The notes beneath the pieces are model-generated. The model was not told the DNA's origin. It did no database searches and worked only from the letters and a program-made list of their open reading frames with translations. A stretch of DNA of 64,000 nt from Paracentrotus lividus (taxonomy: Eukaryota; Echinodermata; Echinoidea; Camarodonta; Echinidae): the NCBI GenBank assembly GCA_940671915.1, contig CALNVZ010003434.1:7973687-8037686 (forward strand), given 5' to 3'. How positions within the stretch are numbered: position 1 is the stretch's first letter; each line of letters starts with the position of its first letter. Shown in pieces: positions 10,803 through 21,438 of the stretch. The translations under genes and the position numbers were made by a program.

Positions 10803-11770
10803 TATGCTACAGTCACACAGACACTTACGTTGAGTAACGTCCGGTTGCGTCCAAAAATTGTTTTCTTTTCTGCGGATCTCCACGGATGCCTACCCGTCAT
10901 AGTCAGCAGTGGAAATATTGATAATTTCGTTCATCCAGTAAAACAAAGAAATACATAAGAAATGATAGAATAGAAGATGAAATAAGATTTAAACAACACT
11001 AACGTATCTATACGTAATGCTGCAGTCACACAGACACTTACGTATAGATACGTTTGTGTTGTTTTAATCTTATTTCATCTTCTATTCAATCATTTCTTAT
11101 GTATTTCTTTGTTTTACTGGATGGACGAAATTATCAATATTTCCACTTCTGACTACGACGGGTAGGCATCCGTGGGGATCAGCAGAAAGAAAAGAAAATA
11201 ATTTTTGGACGCAACCATACGTAACTCAACGTAAGTGTCTGTGTGACTGTAGCATAAGTGTCTGTGTGACTGTAGCATAATGCTACAGTCACACAGACAC
11301 TTATGCGGCGGTCACAACTCGTCGTAGGCTACGGGGCACGTGCCATCAACGTAGCCTGCGTTGCATGTGCAATGCATGCACAGGTCGTTGGTCAATTTCT
11401 GCGATTCCTGCGTTTCTGTAGTAAGGGTATTGGAAAAACTTCCTACACGTCGTACATGCAACGTGCCTCCGAGGTACCTGCGCTGCACGATTTTTCTACG
11501 GAATCCGTCGTAGGGAGTTCACGTCGAAGGTACGGCGAGTTGTGACCGCCGCATTACGTATAGATACGTCTGTGTTGTTGTAATCTTATTTCATCTTCTA
11601 TTCTATCATTTCTTATGTATTTCTTTGTTTTACTGGATGAACGAAATTATCAATATTTCTACTGCTAACTATGACGGGTAAGCATCCGTGGGGATCCGCA
11701 GAAAAGAAAACAATTTTTGGACGCAACCGAACCTAACTCAACGTAAGTGTCTGTGTGACTGTAGCATTAG
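10803..11770. mobile_element. Palindromic element, about two copies in tandem
   Basis: TGCTACAGTCACACAGACAC at 10805 starts a ~220-bp arm running through TTGCGTCCAAAAATTG, GGATGCCTACCCGTC and AAGATGAAATAAGATT to about 11015. The same arm is inverted from about 11035 to 11258, so 10803-11258 forms a near-complete hairpin. A second partial copy (11281-11767) begins with the same TGCTACAGTCACACAG end and carries only the inverted arm; it is interrupted by the MITE at 11305-11553. No open frame is conserved. Confidence 0.75.
11305..11553. mobile_element. PIF/Harbinger-like MITE nested in the palindromic element
   Basis: Inverted ends TGCGGCGGTCACAACTCGTC and CGAGTTGTGACCGCCGCA, with TTA directly outside both ends. 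A 3-bp TTA/TAA target duplication is the hallmark of PIF/Harbinger elements. It is about 249 bp and GC-richer than its surroundings. The 80-codon frame across it only follows the element. Confidence 0.7.
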
Positions 11771-11812
11771 AGAAAGTGCACAGATGAAAAAAAAAAGTGT
11801 GTCATTGTGAAG

Positions 11813-11935
11813 ATAGAGAGAGAGAGAGAGAGAAAAAAAACGCGAGCGAGAGAGAGAAAGAGAGAAAAAGAGAGACGGTAGATGTATGCGGCGTTATTGT
11901 GAATAAAGGGAGAGAAAGAGAGAGAGAGAGGGGGG
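11813..11935. repeat. GA-rich simple repeat
   Basis: Interrupted (GA)n purine tract. Confidence 0.85.
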
Positions 11936-11957
11936 ATAAGAAAATAGAAGATATTCT

Positions 11958-12200
11958 ATAGGTAAACTTCTTCACTTATGTTGCTGCACGTTGTGCCATT
12001 GTAAGAAAATGCATGTGATTACTTTGTTTAAACAGAAGCCTTTTCATAACGTAACTTTATTTTCTTATTCCGTTATGTATTCAATATACAATGGGCGCTG
12101 GGAGACTGTATTAGCTCAGTGTCATGAGTGTTTTCAGTAGGTAATCAAAATAACTTCAAGAGTTTTAAGCGATTGTAGCGACAAAGGAGATAACATCGAT
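11958..12200 (+). promoter_or_regulatory. Duplicated upstream segment belonging to sulfotransferase gene 2
   Basis: Partner of 7927-8165. Here it is 9.2 kb from its presumed gene at 21439 because the 6.8-kb element at 12440-19271 and other repeats lie between. If it is a promoter or first exon, gene 2 has a first intron of about 9 kb, against about 1 kb in gene 1. Function is inferred only from the duplication pattern. Confidence 0.35.
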
Positions 12201-12439
12201 GTGTGTGCAACGAGTATGTATTTTTACGTCAAATGCAGAGGACACAGTACGTAAGCATGGCACTTGGAAGATAATAAACTTCTTGCATTTATCATGAGTG
12301 AAGTGATACGGGGACAAACATGGAAGTGAGGCCAAATGGTAAGAAATTTAGTTCTCCAGATATATCATATTCCTTTCTTATTGGATTGACCAAACGAAGC
12401 AACATTATTGCAGTGTCATTTAGTGACATCCTGAATATA

Positions 12440-13442
12440 CCCAGGGAGCAAGTAGGGTGCACCTGACATGTCGAGATATAAAAAGTAGTCCTATCTAGGG
12501 TGGTTGTATGGACCCTAACCAACATCGCTAGGGCGGACTACTCTTCAGATCAGCTGCAGGAGGGTCCCTACAGGTGGGGGCGTCCAAAATAGCCGCCCCT
12601 TTTACAAAAATTAGTATTCTGAACAAAAATGGTTGAAGCAAAGTTTCAAATACATTGAGTTTGGTATCAAATTAAAGATAATAAAATTTCCTATAATTTG
12701 GTACTATTTTAAATAAGAATAATATTCAGCAAAGATAAAATTTTAAGCGTTAAACTTGATTTTTCTCATGTTTTTCAAAAAAATTTATATTTATCTTTTT
12801 ATTGTTTTACCTCGTGTAATAATCATGTCAAGACCTGGAGCACGAAACTTTTCAGAAATGTGCCCCAATGTATGGACAAGAGTATGTGAAAAATAAAAAG
12901 TAATACCCTTTTCCAATAAAAAGATATAACGCTATGAAGTTACGACTGCAATATACGGAAAAACGACATTTTTGCCCCATTTATGTGGAAAACCCATACA
13001 TACACGTGTAATACCCTAATTACAGTGCGCCATGTGTATTGCACGGCGTGATCTATAACAATTATTATTACATGAATATGCAAGTTTCCATAAAGGTTCA
13101 TAAAGAATGGACTTCTCGACCAATCTGTTGTGAAGGGGGATGGGATGGGGGGGGGGGAGGTGATGAACGCGGGGACCATTTTTGGGGCAGCAGAGGGCCG
13201 TGGAGCCAGGGTTGGGGTGGGCTGGCCCACTTTTGTCAGTAGGCCTAAACGTGCACAAAAAAAACGCAAAAATTGACATAGATTTGTGATTTTTAGCCTG
13301 TTCAGCCCCCCGCCCCATTTCGGCTCAGCCCCTCACTTTCAAAAATGCCCCTGCGCCCTCCCCAATACGTGTTCCTGGTTGGATGTGCATTTTGAATATA
13401 GAAGTTTTTCTTACAGGATGTGATCAAACAGATTTTGGATTA
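12440..13442. repeat. Left arm of long inverted repeat
   Basis: Matches the complement of 17893-19271. Shared blocks: CATGTCGAGATATAAAAAGT, CAGCTGCAGGAGGGTCCCTA, AAAATTAGTATTCTGAAC, TAAATGGGGCAAAAACG in complement, and TGTTTGATCACA in complement versus TGTGATCAAACA. The terminal pattern recurs in diverged, direct form at 13570-13655 (GGCCAGCTGAAGGAGGGTGC). Confidence 0.8.
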
Positions 13443-14061
13443 AAAATTAAGACTTCAAACCAGAGCAAAAAGCTTTACGACTAACAGTGTATTTTGCATA
13501 CATTTACAATGTATCTTTTGGGTATCCAATTGTAGGATAAATCGTTGATTTTCGTGAATGGCTTATATGGAATGGTTGTATAGACCCAAACCAATATTCT
13601 TCGGATTGTTTCGATAGGCCAGCTGAAGGAGGGTGCCTACAAGCGAAACTGGGGAGTGGCAGGTTGTACAGTGCAACCCACTTTTTCAGGCATCACAAAC
13701 ATGACAAATGTGCCTCTATCAATAGTAACATATCGTGCCCCCTTTTTCTAAATTAATAGTGTTCCTTTTTTTTTTCTAAACAAAACCTTGTGAAATTTTA
13801 AAAATCTAAAAAGGGCATTTTTTGATGTATTTTCAAACCCCAGATTTTCCTCAACCTCGCATTAAGAGGTCACAAGCATCATGGTTGAATTAAACAAACT
13901 TGCGCCTGCTGCTATGATAGAGACAAATATATTTCAAGTGTGTTGTCGACAATTGAAATCAACAGTGTCGTCCTGCAGGCACAGGCGTATGCAGGTGCGA
14001 ATCCAGGGGGAGCCCAGGCCCAGCGGGCCGCCCCCCCCCCTAGCAAAAAAAAAAAAAGAAA

Positions 14062-14327
14062 AAAGGAAAAAAGGAAAATGGACAGGCGGGCCGATTGAGC
14101 CCCTACTTACCCCTATGGCTGATTCAAGATGACCTCTTTGATGGTTGAAGGCCAAAAAAAGAGGGCCCTGTAATGAAATCCTGGATCCGCCACTGGTATG
14201 GACTAAATTTCCCAATTTTAATATTCCGCTCTTTACGCCATTGGCTGAAAGTACCCACCATTTCAGAAAAAGTGCCCGGTCCTTTCCTTTGTGCCCTCCC
14301 TACTTTCAAGTTTGATCCAACATCGCG
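14062..14327. repeat. Direct duplicate left of the assembly gap
   Basis: Nearly identical to 14353-14620: both run from AAAAGGAAAATGGACAGGCG through ATGACCTCTTTGATGG and AATCCTGGATCCGCCACTGG to TTTCAAGTTTGATCCA. Because the copies sit on either side of an N gap, an unmerged overlap or two haplotypes joined end to end is as likely as a real tandem copy. Confidence 0.8.
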
Positions 14328-14352
14328 NNNNNNNNNNNNNNNNNNNNNNNNN
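14328..14352. other. Assembly gap (25 N)
   Basis: Twenty-five unresolved bases. Nearby short frames with X residues are meaningless. Confidence 1.
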
Positions 14353-14620
14353 AAAAGGAAAAAAGGAAAATGGACAGGCGGGCCGATTGAGCCCCTAACC
14401 TTACCCCTATGGCTGATTCAAGATGACCTCTTTGATGGTTGAAGGCCAAAAAAAGAGGGCCCCTGTAATGAAATCCTGGATCCGCCACTGGTATGGACTA
14501 AATTTCCCAATTTTAATATTCCGCTCTTTACGCCATTGGCTGAAAGTACCCACCATTTCAGAAAAAGTGCCCGGTCCTTTCCTTTGTGCCCCCTCCCTAC
14601 TTTCAAGTTTGATCCACAAC
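14353..14620. repeat. Direct duplicate right of the assembly gap
   Basis: Second copy of the 14062-14327 segment, differing mainly by single-base indels in homopolymers (CCCCTGTAATG versus CCCTGTAATG; GCCCCCTCCC versus GCCCTCCC). Confidence 0.8.
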
Positions 14621-14999
14621 ATCCCGATTGGTAACTTCATGTACTTGACTCATAATTGCAGTAATGCAGGTTAATTACAATAATAACGAACCTGTTCAAA
14701 GAAAAATATGATAAAGGGGTCTCCTAAGTCTATGTCTAACCTTTCTTACCCCTCCTTCAATGTGGCTAGTATTAACCAACCAAAAGGAGTTATTTGTCAG
14801 TCAATAAATTCATACTGCCCATACTCACAGAATCATGCCTAACCCAACTTTGATCACATCCTGCACATGGTGATGTGTCCAGTTCATGCATTGAATAAAG
14901 TATTGCATGCTTAAAGGGGCACTAAAAAAAAAAGAATGATTTTAGCTTTGCAACCCATTCATCTGGGCCGAATTTCTATACCCTTACTGGACCATTCTT

Positions 15000-16825
15000 G
15001 GTCACGTGTGTGACCGAAATTATGCAAAATCTTGACTTTAATTGGCTATAACTCTAACAATTTGAAAAATATACTGATTTAATGTTAATATCATGCCAAT
15101 ATATTTTGTTGGCTATCATTTGTAAATATTTTTTGATATTTACAATATGCATGTTCAAGGTCAGAGGTCAAAAGAAGTGGGTCACGTGTGTGACTTCACA
15201 GAACAGCATGATTTTGAAAGTTCAATTTCATTTTGAAATTCCTGTGAGTTTTAAAATGATGAAATGTTCTTATTGCTGTGAGACATGCATTATGGACCTG
15301 TTAACCAAAAAATACCACTGGATAGGAGATATCTCTGAAATTTCTTTTTTAATCTATTATTCTATATCGTGATGTCGGGTCACGTGTGTGACATTTTAGT
15401 GGGTCACGTATGTGACCTATGGCAAATTGTACAGAAAAATGAATTATGTATTGTGCAATAAATGTACATTTTGAGCAATTACTATGTCCGCTGTGGTAAA
15501 AAATTTTATGAACTCAACCCTAGTCAGTCAATGGGGTGTTTTGGTAGCTGTCAAGAGTGGGGGAGGGGCGGGTAAGGGAGGGGGGCCATGATGCCCCCTA
15601 TAAGATCTTGGCTGTTGATCGCGCGAGCGCGCCGAAAATTTGCACGTGTAGTGTGTGAATAACTACAAGAAGGCATTGTTAATTTTCCCATAATAAATAA
15701 TTATTTTAATGAATTAATTATGCTAATTTACGCATTGCATGAAATCATAATTTTTGTTCTATTGACAAACTACAGCTTCTGGAATGCTAATTTTGTGTTT
15801 GCCATAATCTTTATAGGATTCCTAACCATTGTACTGGAAAAAAAATTGATATCGAAGTAAATTCTGTGTGTATTCATTGTTTTATGAAATTTCTTATGTA
15901 TTGCTTGTTTTCGACTTTTGTTTTGTTTGTTTGTTTGTCTTTTGTTGTTTTTTTCGCAAAAATTATTGCAAAACCATTTTGGAGCCTAATATGCTAAATT
16001 AATTAATTTCACCACAAAAAGTTAAAATAATCAGAATTTATGACCGCCCCCCACCCAGCGGGTCACGTGTTTGACCAATTGTTTGCTAATTATAATGAAA
16101 TTAAAACTTGTCATGGATTCATATTTAGTGAGATGCAAGGTACATTAAATCTAGCTTTGAGGAAATAATTATGATAATACCAGAGCCATGGTTAAGACGG
16201 CATAAACTTTGTGTGTTTCTGGTTACTGTGTGTGTGGTTTGAGGGCAATTCATTTCCAGGGTTGATTTATCTTAATATAATCAGATTTAACAACATATTT
16301 TTTGGGTTAGATTAAAAGGAATAGAGGTAAATAATAATAATGACAGTAATCCAAGTAAGGAAGTCAGCATATCCATCCAGTCAGGTGTTAAAAAAATGAT
16401 ATTTATTTACCGTTTTCCATTAATATCCTTTATGTTAATTATGAACTAAATGAGCATGAACAATTCAAAAAATCACGAAAAAACATCAGTTCATGAAACT
16501 TCAGACATTGCTCTATTTGAATATGCAGCTTAGAAATAAAAAGCAAAATTTATTTGTCCCCAAAGGTTCATCTTTCAAAGAATGGCCGAATAGCCGTGTG
16601 TCCCTTTTTTAAAGGCATGACCATTGGTCACACACGTGACCCGTGGGTCACGTGTGGTGACCAATTTCAAAGTTAATTAAAAACATTAACTAATAAAACT
16701 ATCATGCTTCATATTTGGTGAGATGCAAGGCACATTATATCTAGCTTTGGAGAAAAATGGAATAAAATGGAACCATGGTTTCGGGGGGCGTTAACTTTTC
16801 GTGTTTTTTGGGTCACGTGTGTGAC
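15000..16825. repeat. Interspersed palindromic motif GGTCACGTGTGTGACC
   Basis: Eight close copies: 15000-15015, 15180-15194, 15377-15392, 15401-15417, 16060-16076, 16626-16641 (reverse), 16645-16662 and 16810-16825. Each has GGTCAC and GTGAC(C) arms around a GTGT or ACAC spacer, and contains the E-box CACGTG. Spacing is irregular (about 20 to 660 bp), so this is not a simple tandem array. Function unknown. Confidence 0.8.
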
Positions 16826-17165
16826 ATTTGATGGCAATTGATTTCTTTAGTAATTATCTTAAAACAATCAATTCAACCCATTATTTCATTTAATTTAAAG
16901 GAATGAAGTTAAAAAGGGTATAATGACAATAATCAAAAGTAAGGAGACCAGCATATACAATCAAGTCAGGGTCAACAAGATTTTTACGTACCATTTTCTA
17001 TTCAAAATTTTTGCATGTTAATTTATGCAAATGAGCATGAAAAATTTGTAAAATTAAGATAAAAAATGCATTTCATGAAACTTCAGATAATGATCTATAT
17101 GAATGTGCAGCTTAAAAGCAAAAAGGACAAACTTTATTTTTTCCCGAAAAGGTTCACTTTTCAAA
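16080..17165. repeat. Direct repeat, two ~550-bp copies
   Basis: 16080-16595 and 16690-17165 share, in order, GAGATGCAAGG, ATCTAGCTTTG, CCATGGTT, a GTGTGTTTCTGG/GTGTTTTTTGG box, CAGCATAT, ATGAGCATGA, CATGAAACTTCAGA and AAAGGTTCA with TTTCAAAGAAT. The palindromic GTCACGTG motif lies between and within them. Confidence 0.7.
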
Positions 17166-17283
17166 GAATCGCCCACAGCAGATTGATTGAATAATTGAAT
17201 ATAATATCACATAATTAGCACATAAGTCTATGAAGTGACGTGCTCCAGGCTAATATTATTATATTTAAAGAAAAGATCAACAA

Positions 17284-17293
17284 AATAATAATA

Positions 17294-17358
<65 letters not shown>
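17284..17358. repeat. (TAA)n microsatellite with adjoining element
   Basis: About 25 near-perfect TAA units. The DNA just after it (17359-17430, with GCACAGGTCCGCCTTTCGG and GGCGCTCATGGCGCTT) resembles a family of short elements attached to such trinucleotide runs; compare 57431-57914. Confidence 0.75.
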
Positions 17359-17359
<1 letters not shown>

Positions 17360-17892
17360 GTGGTATAATAATAATAGTGGCTACTTCTATAGTGCACAGG
17401 TCCGCCTTTCGGCGCTCATGGCGCTTAAAAACCCTAAATTATAAAATATACTCTTGTTTCCTCAGACTCTTAAGTATATAGTGCTAATTAGTGTTTGTCT
17501 GAGGTAAGCCTACATCAACATAGAATAAGTATACCCTAAAGCAAATCATACAACAGGTCTGAAGTATAAATGTGAAAAAAGCTCATCCATATGTTCGTTG
17601 TATAAAAAATATATATTCACGGTACTTTTATACGCATGTCGAGGCCTTGAGTTGTTGTTTCTATGTTCATAATAAATATAAAAATAAGAATAAAAACAAA
17701 TAAATTTCAAAGTAAATTCCCATTATTTTATACTGAAAAAGACACGATATAAAAGTGCAGTACACTAGAATGTCTAATTGCCGTCCGAAAGTGGGCCCTG
17801 TTTGTAGATCACTCCATAATGTTGACTGATAAATCCATCATAATGATAAAATTAGGTTGTTAGATTTACCCTTATAATATTAATTTTATAAT

Positions 17893-19271
17893 CCAAAATC
17901 TGTTTGATCACAGCAGGTAAGAAAAACTTCTATAGTGAGTTTTTGAAAGTGGAGGGACTGAGCCGAAATGGGGGGGGGGGGGGCTGAACAGGCTAAAAAA
18001 TCACCAATCTAGGCAGCCCTATGGCCGTTTTTGCGTTTTTGTACACGTTTACTGACAAAAATGGGGGCTGCAACCCACAGCCCCATCCCCGGCCCCGCGG
18101 CCCCTGGGGGTACGTTGTTTTCTGTATAAATGGGCAAACAAATTATTTATAACTCTGTTAAACTCAGATGGTTTTATTTTATTTTATTCGTTGGATGTGA
18201 ATTATCTTACCGTCTTGTTTATTGTTTACTCACATTAACTTTTTCCATTGTGTTATAGGCTTATTGTTCATCTCACTTTTATCATGGATATACAAGAGAG
18301 ATATCCATTGTTTGGATAATCATGTGCAGGGACTTTACGTATATTATCAGTGCACTGTCTACTAACTGGAAAGGCAACCTTTAGCAAAATAAAACCCAAC
18401 AAACGTATCTGTGACTGCAATCATCATAGAAGCCCCTTTTCCATGCACCAAATAACAACCGATATATTGAACAAGCACAATTTCATTAATTTGATTCAAA
18501 ACAAGATTATAATATTAACATCTGCCGCCCCCAATAAATGGTCCCGTGTTCATGAACCCCCCCCCCCTCCCATCCCCTCCCTCTTCACAACAGATTGGTC
18601 GAGAAGTCTATTCTTTTTATGGAAACTTGCATATTCATGTAATAATTGTTAGATCACGCCGTGCAATACACATGCGCGCACTGTATTAGGGTATTACACG
18701 TGTATATGGGTTTTCCACATAAATGGGGCAAAAACGTCGTTTTCCGTATATTGCAGTCGTAACTTTATAGCGTTATATCTTTTTATCGGAAAAGGGTATT
18801 ACTTTTTCTTTTTCACATACTCTTGTCCATATATTGAGGCACATTTCTGAAAAGTTTTGCGCTCCAGGTCTTGACATGATTATTACACGAGGTAAAACAA
18901 TGAATAGATGAAAATAAATTTTTTGAAAAACATGAGAAAAATCAAGTTTAACGCTTAAAATTTTATCTCTGCTGAATATAATTCTTATCAAAAATAGTAC
19001 CAAATTGTAGGAAATTTTATTATCTTTAATTTGATACCAAACTCAATGTATTTGAAACTTTGCTTCAACCATTTTTGTTCAGAATACTAATTTTTGTAAA
19101 AGGGGCGGCTATTTTGGACGCCCCCACCTGTAGGGACCCTCCTGCAGCTGATCTGAAGAGTAGTCCGCCCTAGCGATGTTTTTTAGGGTCCATACAACCA
19201 TCCTAGATAGGACTACTTTTTATATCTCGACATGTCAGCTCCTTCAAAAATATGAGGTTTTGCTCCCTGGG
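17893..19271. repeat. Right arm of long inverted repeat
   Basis: Complement of the left arm, with a ~420-bp stretch at about 18110-18530 (TACGTTGTTTTCTG to AACATCTG) absent from the left arm. That stretch has no obvious inverted ends, so it may be an insertion here or a deletion there. Confidence 0.8.
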
Positions 19272-19273
19272 TA

Positions 19274-19293
19274 ATAGGCCTATCCATCTTGAA

Positions 19294-19332
<39 letters not shown>

Positions 19333-20990
19333 CCTATATTCATTGCCATCTCCAGTTTTTATCTGCTCAGGTGTTTTGATTTTTTGATTTAAGCCTCTTA
19401 AACGAGTGAGAAAAAAAAGTAATATCCCTGAATCAAATTTAACTTCATACCCTTTTTTATTTATTTTTTTCCGCTGGAAAGGATATTTTAGGTGATACAA
19501 ATTTGTAAATGCCACAATGGCGCCCTTGACCATTTGTTTTAACTTTAAGTTTAATCTTAATTTAGCCCCGGCCTCTGAACGTTGTTCAGGATAATTTTGT
19601 AACGCAAAGAAAAAGGCCTCGCCCTGAAATATCACTCCATGTTTCTTTTACATTTTAAAATCCTATTTGCAAATGTTTACAGAGATAATGCACGTTAAAA
19701 TCATATCAAAGCAACCTCGCAAAAAATTGTGGTTTTCCAATCATAAGTGTGTAAAATGTATGGGTATATCACAAGAAGTCTTATTAATAATAATACTTTC
19801 CTTTTTCTTCAATTAAAGTTCAAAATAGTTAATGATTGCCCAATATTTATCCAAAAGATGTTATATTTTATTGAAAATAGAGGGAAAATTAATCTGTATT
19901 TTTAATTATTATTTTATTAATATGCATTGTACATCCATAATCATTGAAAATTGTACTATCTATTAAGCGGGTCCCATAATTTGCAGATAGGGTCCTGAAC
20001 TATCTATGCGTAGTTTTTTTTTTTTTTTTTTTTAAAATTATCAGAAAAATTTACGAGGGGTGGGGCTAGATTGACCCTTTTCGGGTTAACTTTATAATTA
20101 AATGTTTGAGAATACTTCTTGTTGTATAAACACGGAGCTTGCATCTATAAACATAGGATAAGACACTACATTCAGGTAAAAACACCTAAAAATGGGGAAT
20201 TCATGTCCCTAAAAATGTAAATCATGACCTTGAATTCCTACTGCACGGGCAATTCATTTTACAAGGCAGTTTGACCGCTATTTTACACGCAAAATAACAT
20301 TGACTTTTCTTTCAGCCGTCAATAAAATTATTTTCGGCCCGCTATTTCTTTGGTTTATCAAAGTAGATCAATGAAATTTACGAAATCATAATGCGCAAAT
20401 GTTTAATGGGGTTGATGATATTGGCTAATGTCATCTCCAAAATATCCACACACACAAAAAGAAAGATACAAACAAGTTAGCTAGTTTGTCAATTAAAGAA
20501 CTGGATATAAAAAGCAACCACGTCTAAGTTTTGGCCAAATTAAGTTAATCATGGGGGGAAAAAAAAAAAAAAAAAACTATGATTGGTCGGTAGTTAATAT
20601 TTTTGGCGTACGATTCGGGTTGCTGTATTGAAATCTTTCTTTTTCATTTAAATTATATTAAAATCTTTGGGTGATGTCAGCTCCGGTGCCGTTGATGGTT
20701 TTTACACTTTTTCTGTATTTTCAGGACAATCCGGCTCAGTACGTCGAACAGACTTCTCAGTCGAGAAACTATTTATACATGAGTCCAATTTGTAAGTGAT
20801 AGCCCTGAACTCCCCCGGAAGTGCCTAAAATACATCATAAAAACTGACCAAAATCCTGGACCTGGGCTGTTCTTACATACATATCATACCGCCCTCTCGC
20901 GTCAGTTGGACACTTTTCTACAGCAGACTTATATGCACATAATTCAACAGTTCAAATAGCATTTCTATGAAGTCCATAATTCTATGTATG

Positions 20991-21028
<38 letters not shown>

Positions 21029-21338
21029 GAAGTCCACCACAACAAAGGAACCACTAATAACGTGAATGTTACTTATGATAACAAAAGTACATTTAAACTT
21101 ATATAATTATATGGTGTTGCTTTAACGCCATAGTGAAATATAATATTCTAGGAGAAATACAAAAATAATAGGTTTTTATTGATTTACTCGAAATGACCAG
21201 GCATGGACTTGGGTTGTTATAATATGCAAATTCAAAATTACAAAAAAGGTAACCAAAATTCAATAAGTCGAAGACATCAATTTTTATATGAGTGTACATA
21301 ATTACGTCCGATCTTATCTTTATCTTTCATCCGTGTAG
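19274..21338. other. Non-coding spacer with simple repeats
   Basis: Contains (TA)n at 19297-19330, poly-T at 20018-20033, poly-A at 20559-20577 and a 35-base poly-A at 20991-21026. A 140-codon minus-strand frame at 19213-19635 crosses the (TA)n tract and is not believed. No gene or RNA seen; probably intron or promoter DNA of the next gene. Confidence 0.5.
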
Positions 21339-21438
21339 GTTTCGATCTATCTGCAATTTTGACTGCATCTAATGGTGTTCCCAAAATTTGGTATCCATAA
21401 TTTCCTCGTTTTGTTATCAACTGGACAATAAACACATT
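21337..21438 (+). other. Shared 3' splice acceptor and 5' UTR of sulfotransferase gene 2
   Basis: GTAG ending at 21338, then GTTTCGATCTATCTGCAATT, the same exon start as in gene 1 and the pseudogene. The first ATG after it in the coding frame is at 21439; the frame is open upstream to 21388 but without an ATG. Confidence 0.6.

Larger units (their letters stand above)
12440..19271. mobile_element. Long-inverted-repeat DNA element (~6.8 kb)
   Basis: The outer ends read CCCAGGGAGCA (12440-12450) and TGCTCCCTGGG (19261-19271) with TA directly outside both. Behind them are long inverted arms (12440-13442 and 17893-19271) matching over most of 1 kb. The right arm carries about 420 bp (18110-18530) that the left lacks. 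The middle contains an assembly gap, a duplicated GC-rich block, and a block rich in the palindrome GGTCACGTGTGTGACC. No transposase frame was recognised. Tc1/mariner-like origin is only suggested by the TA. Confidence 0.6.

Noticed and set aside
19213-19635. 140-codon minus-strand frame
   Set aside because: Runs through a (TA)n repeat and the end of a mobile element arm; no domain features.
21388-21438. Upstream start for sulfotransferase copy 2 at 21388
   Set aside because: The codon there is TTG; the first ATG in frame is 21439 and it aligns with copy 1.
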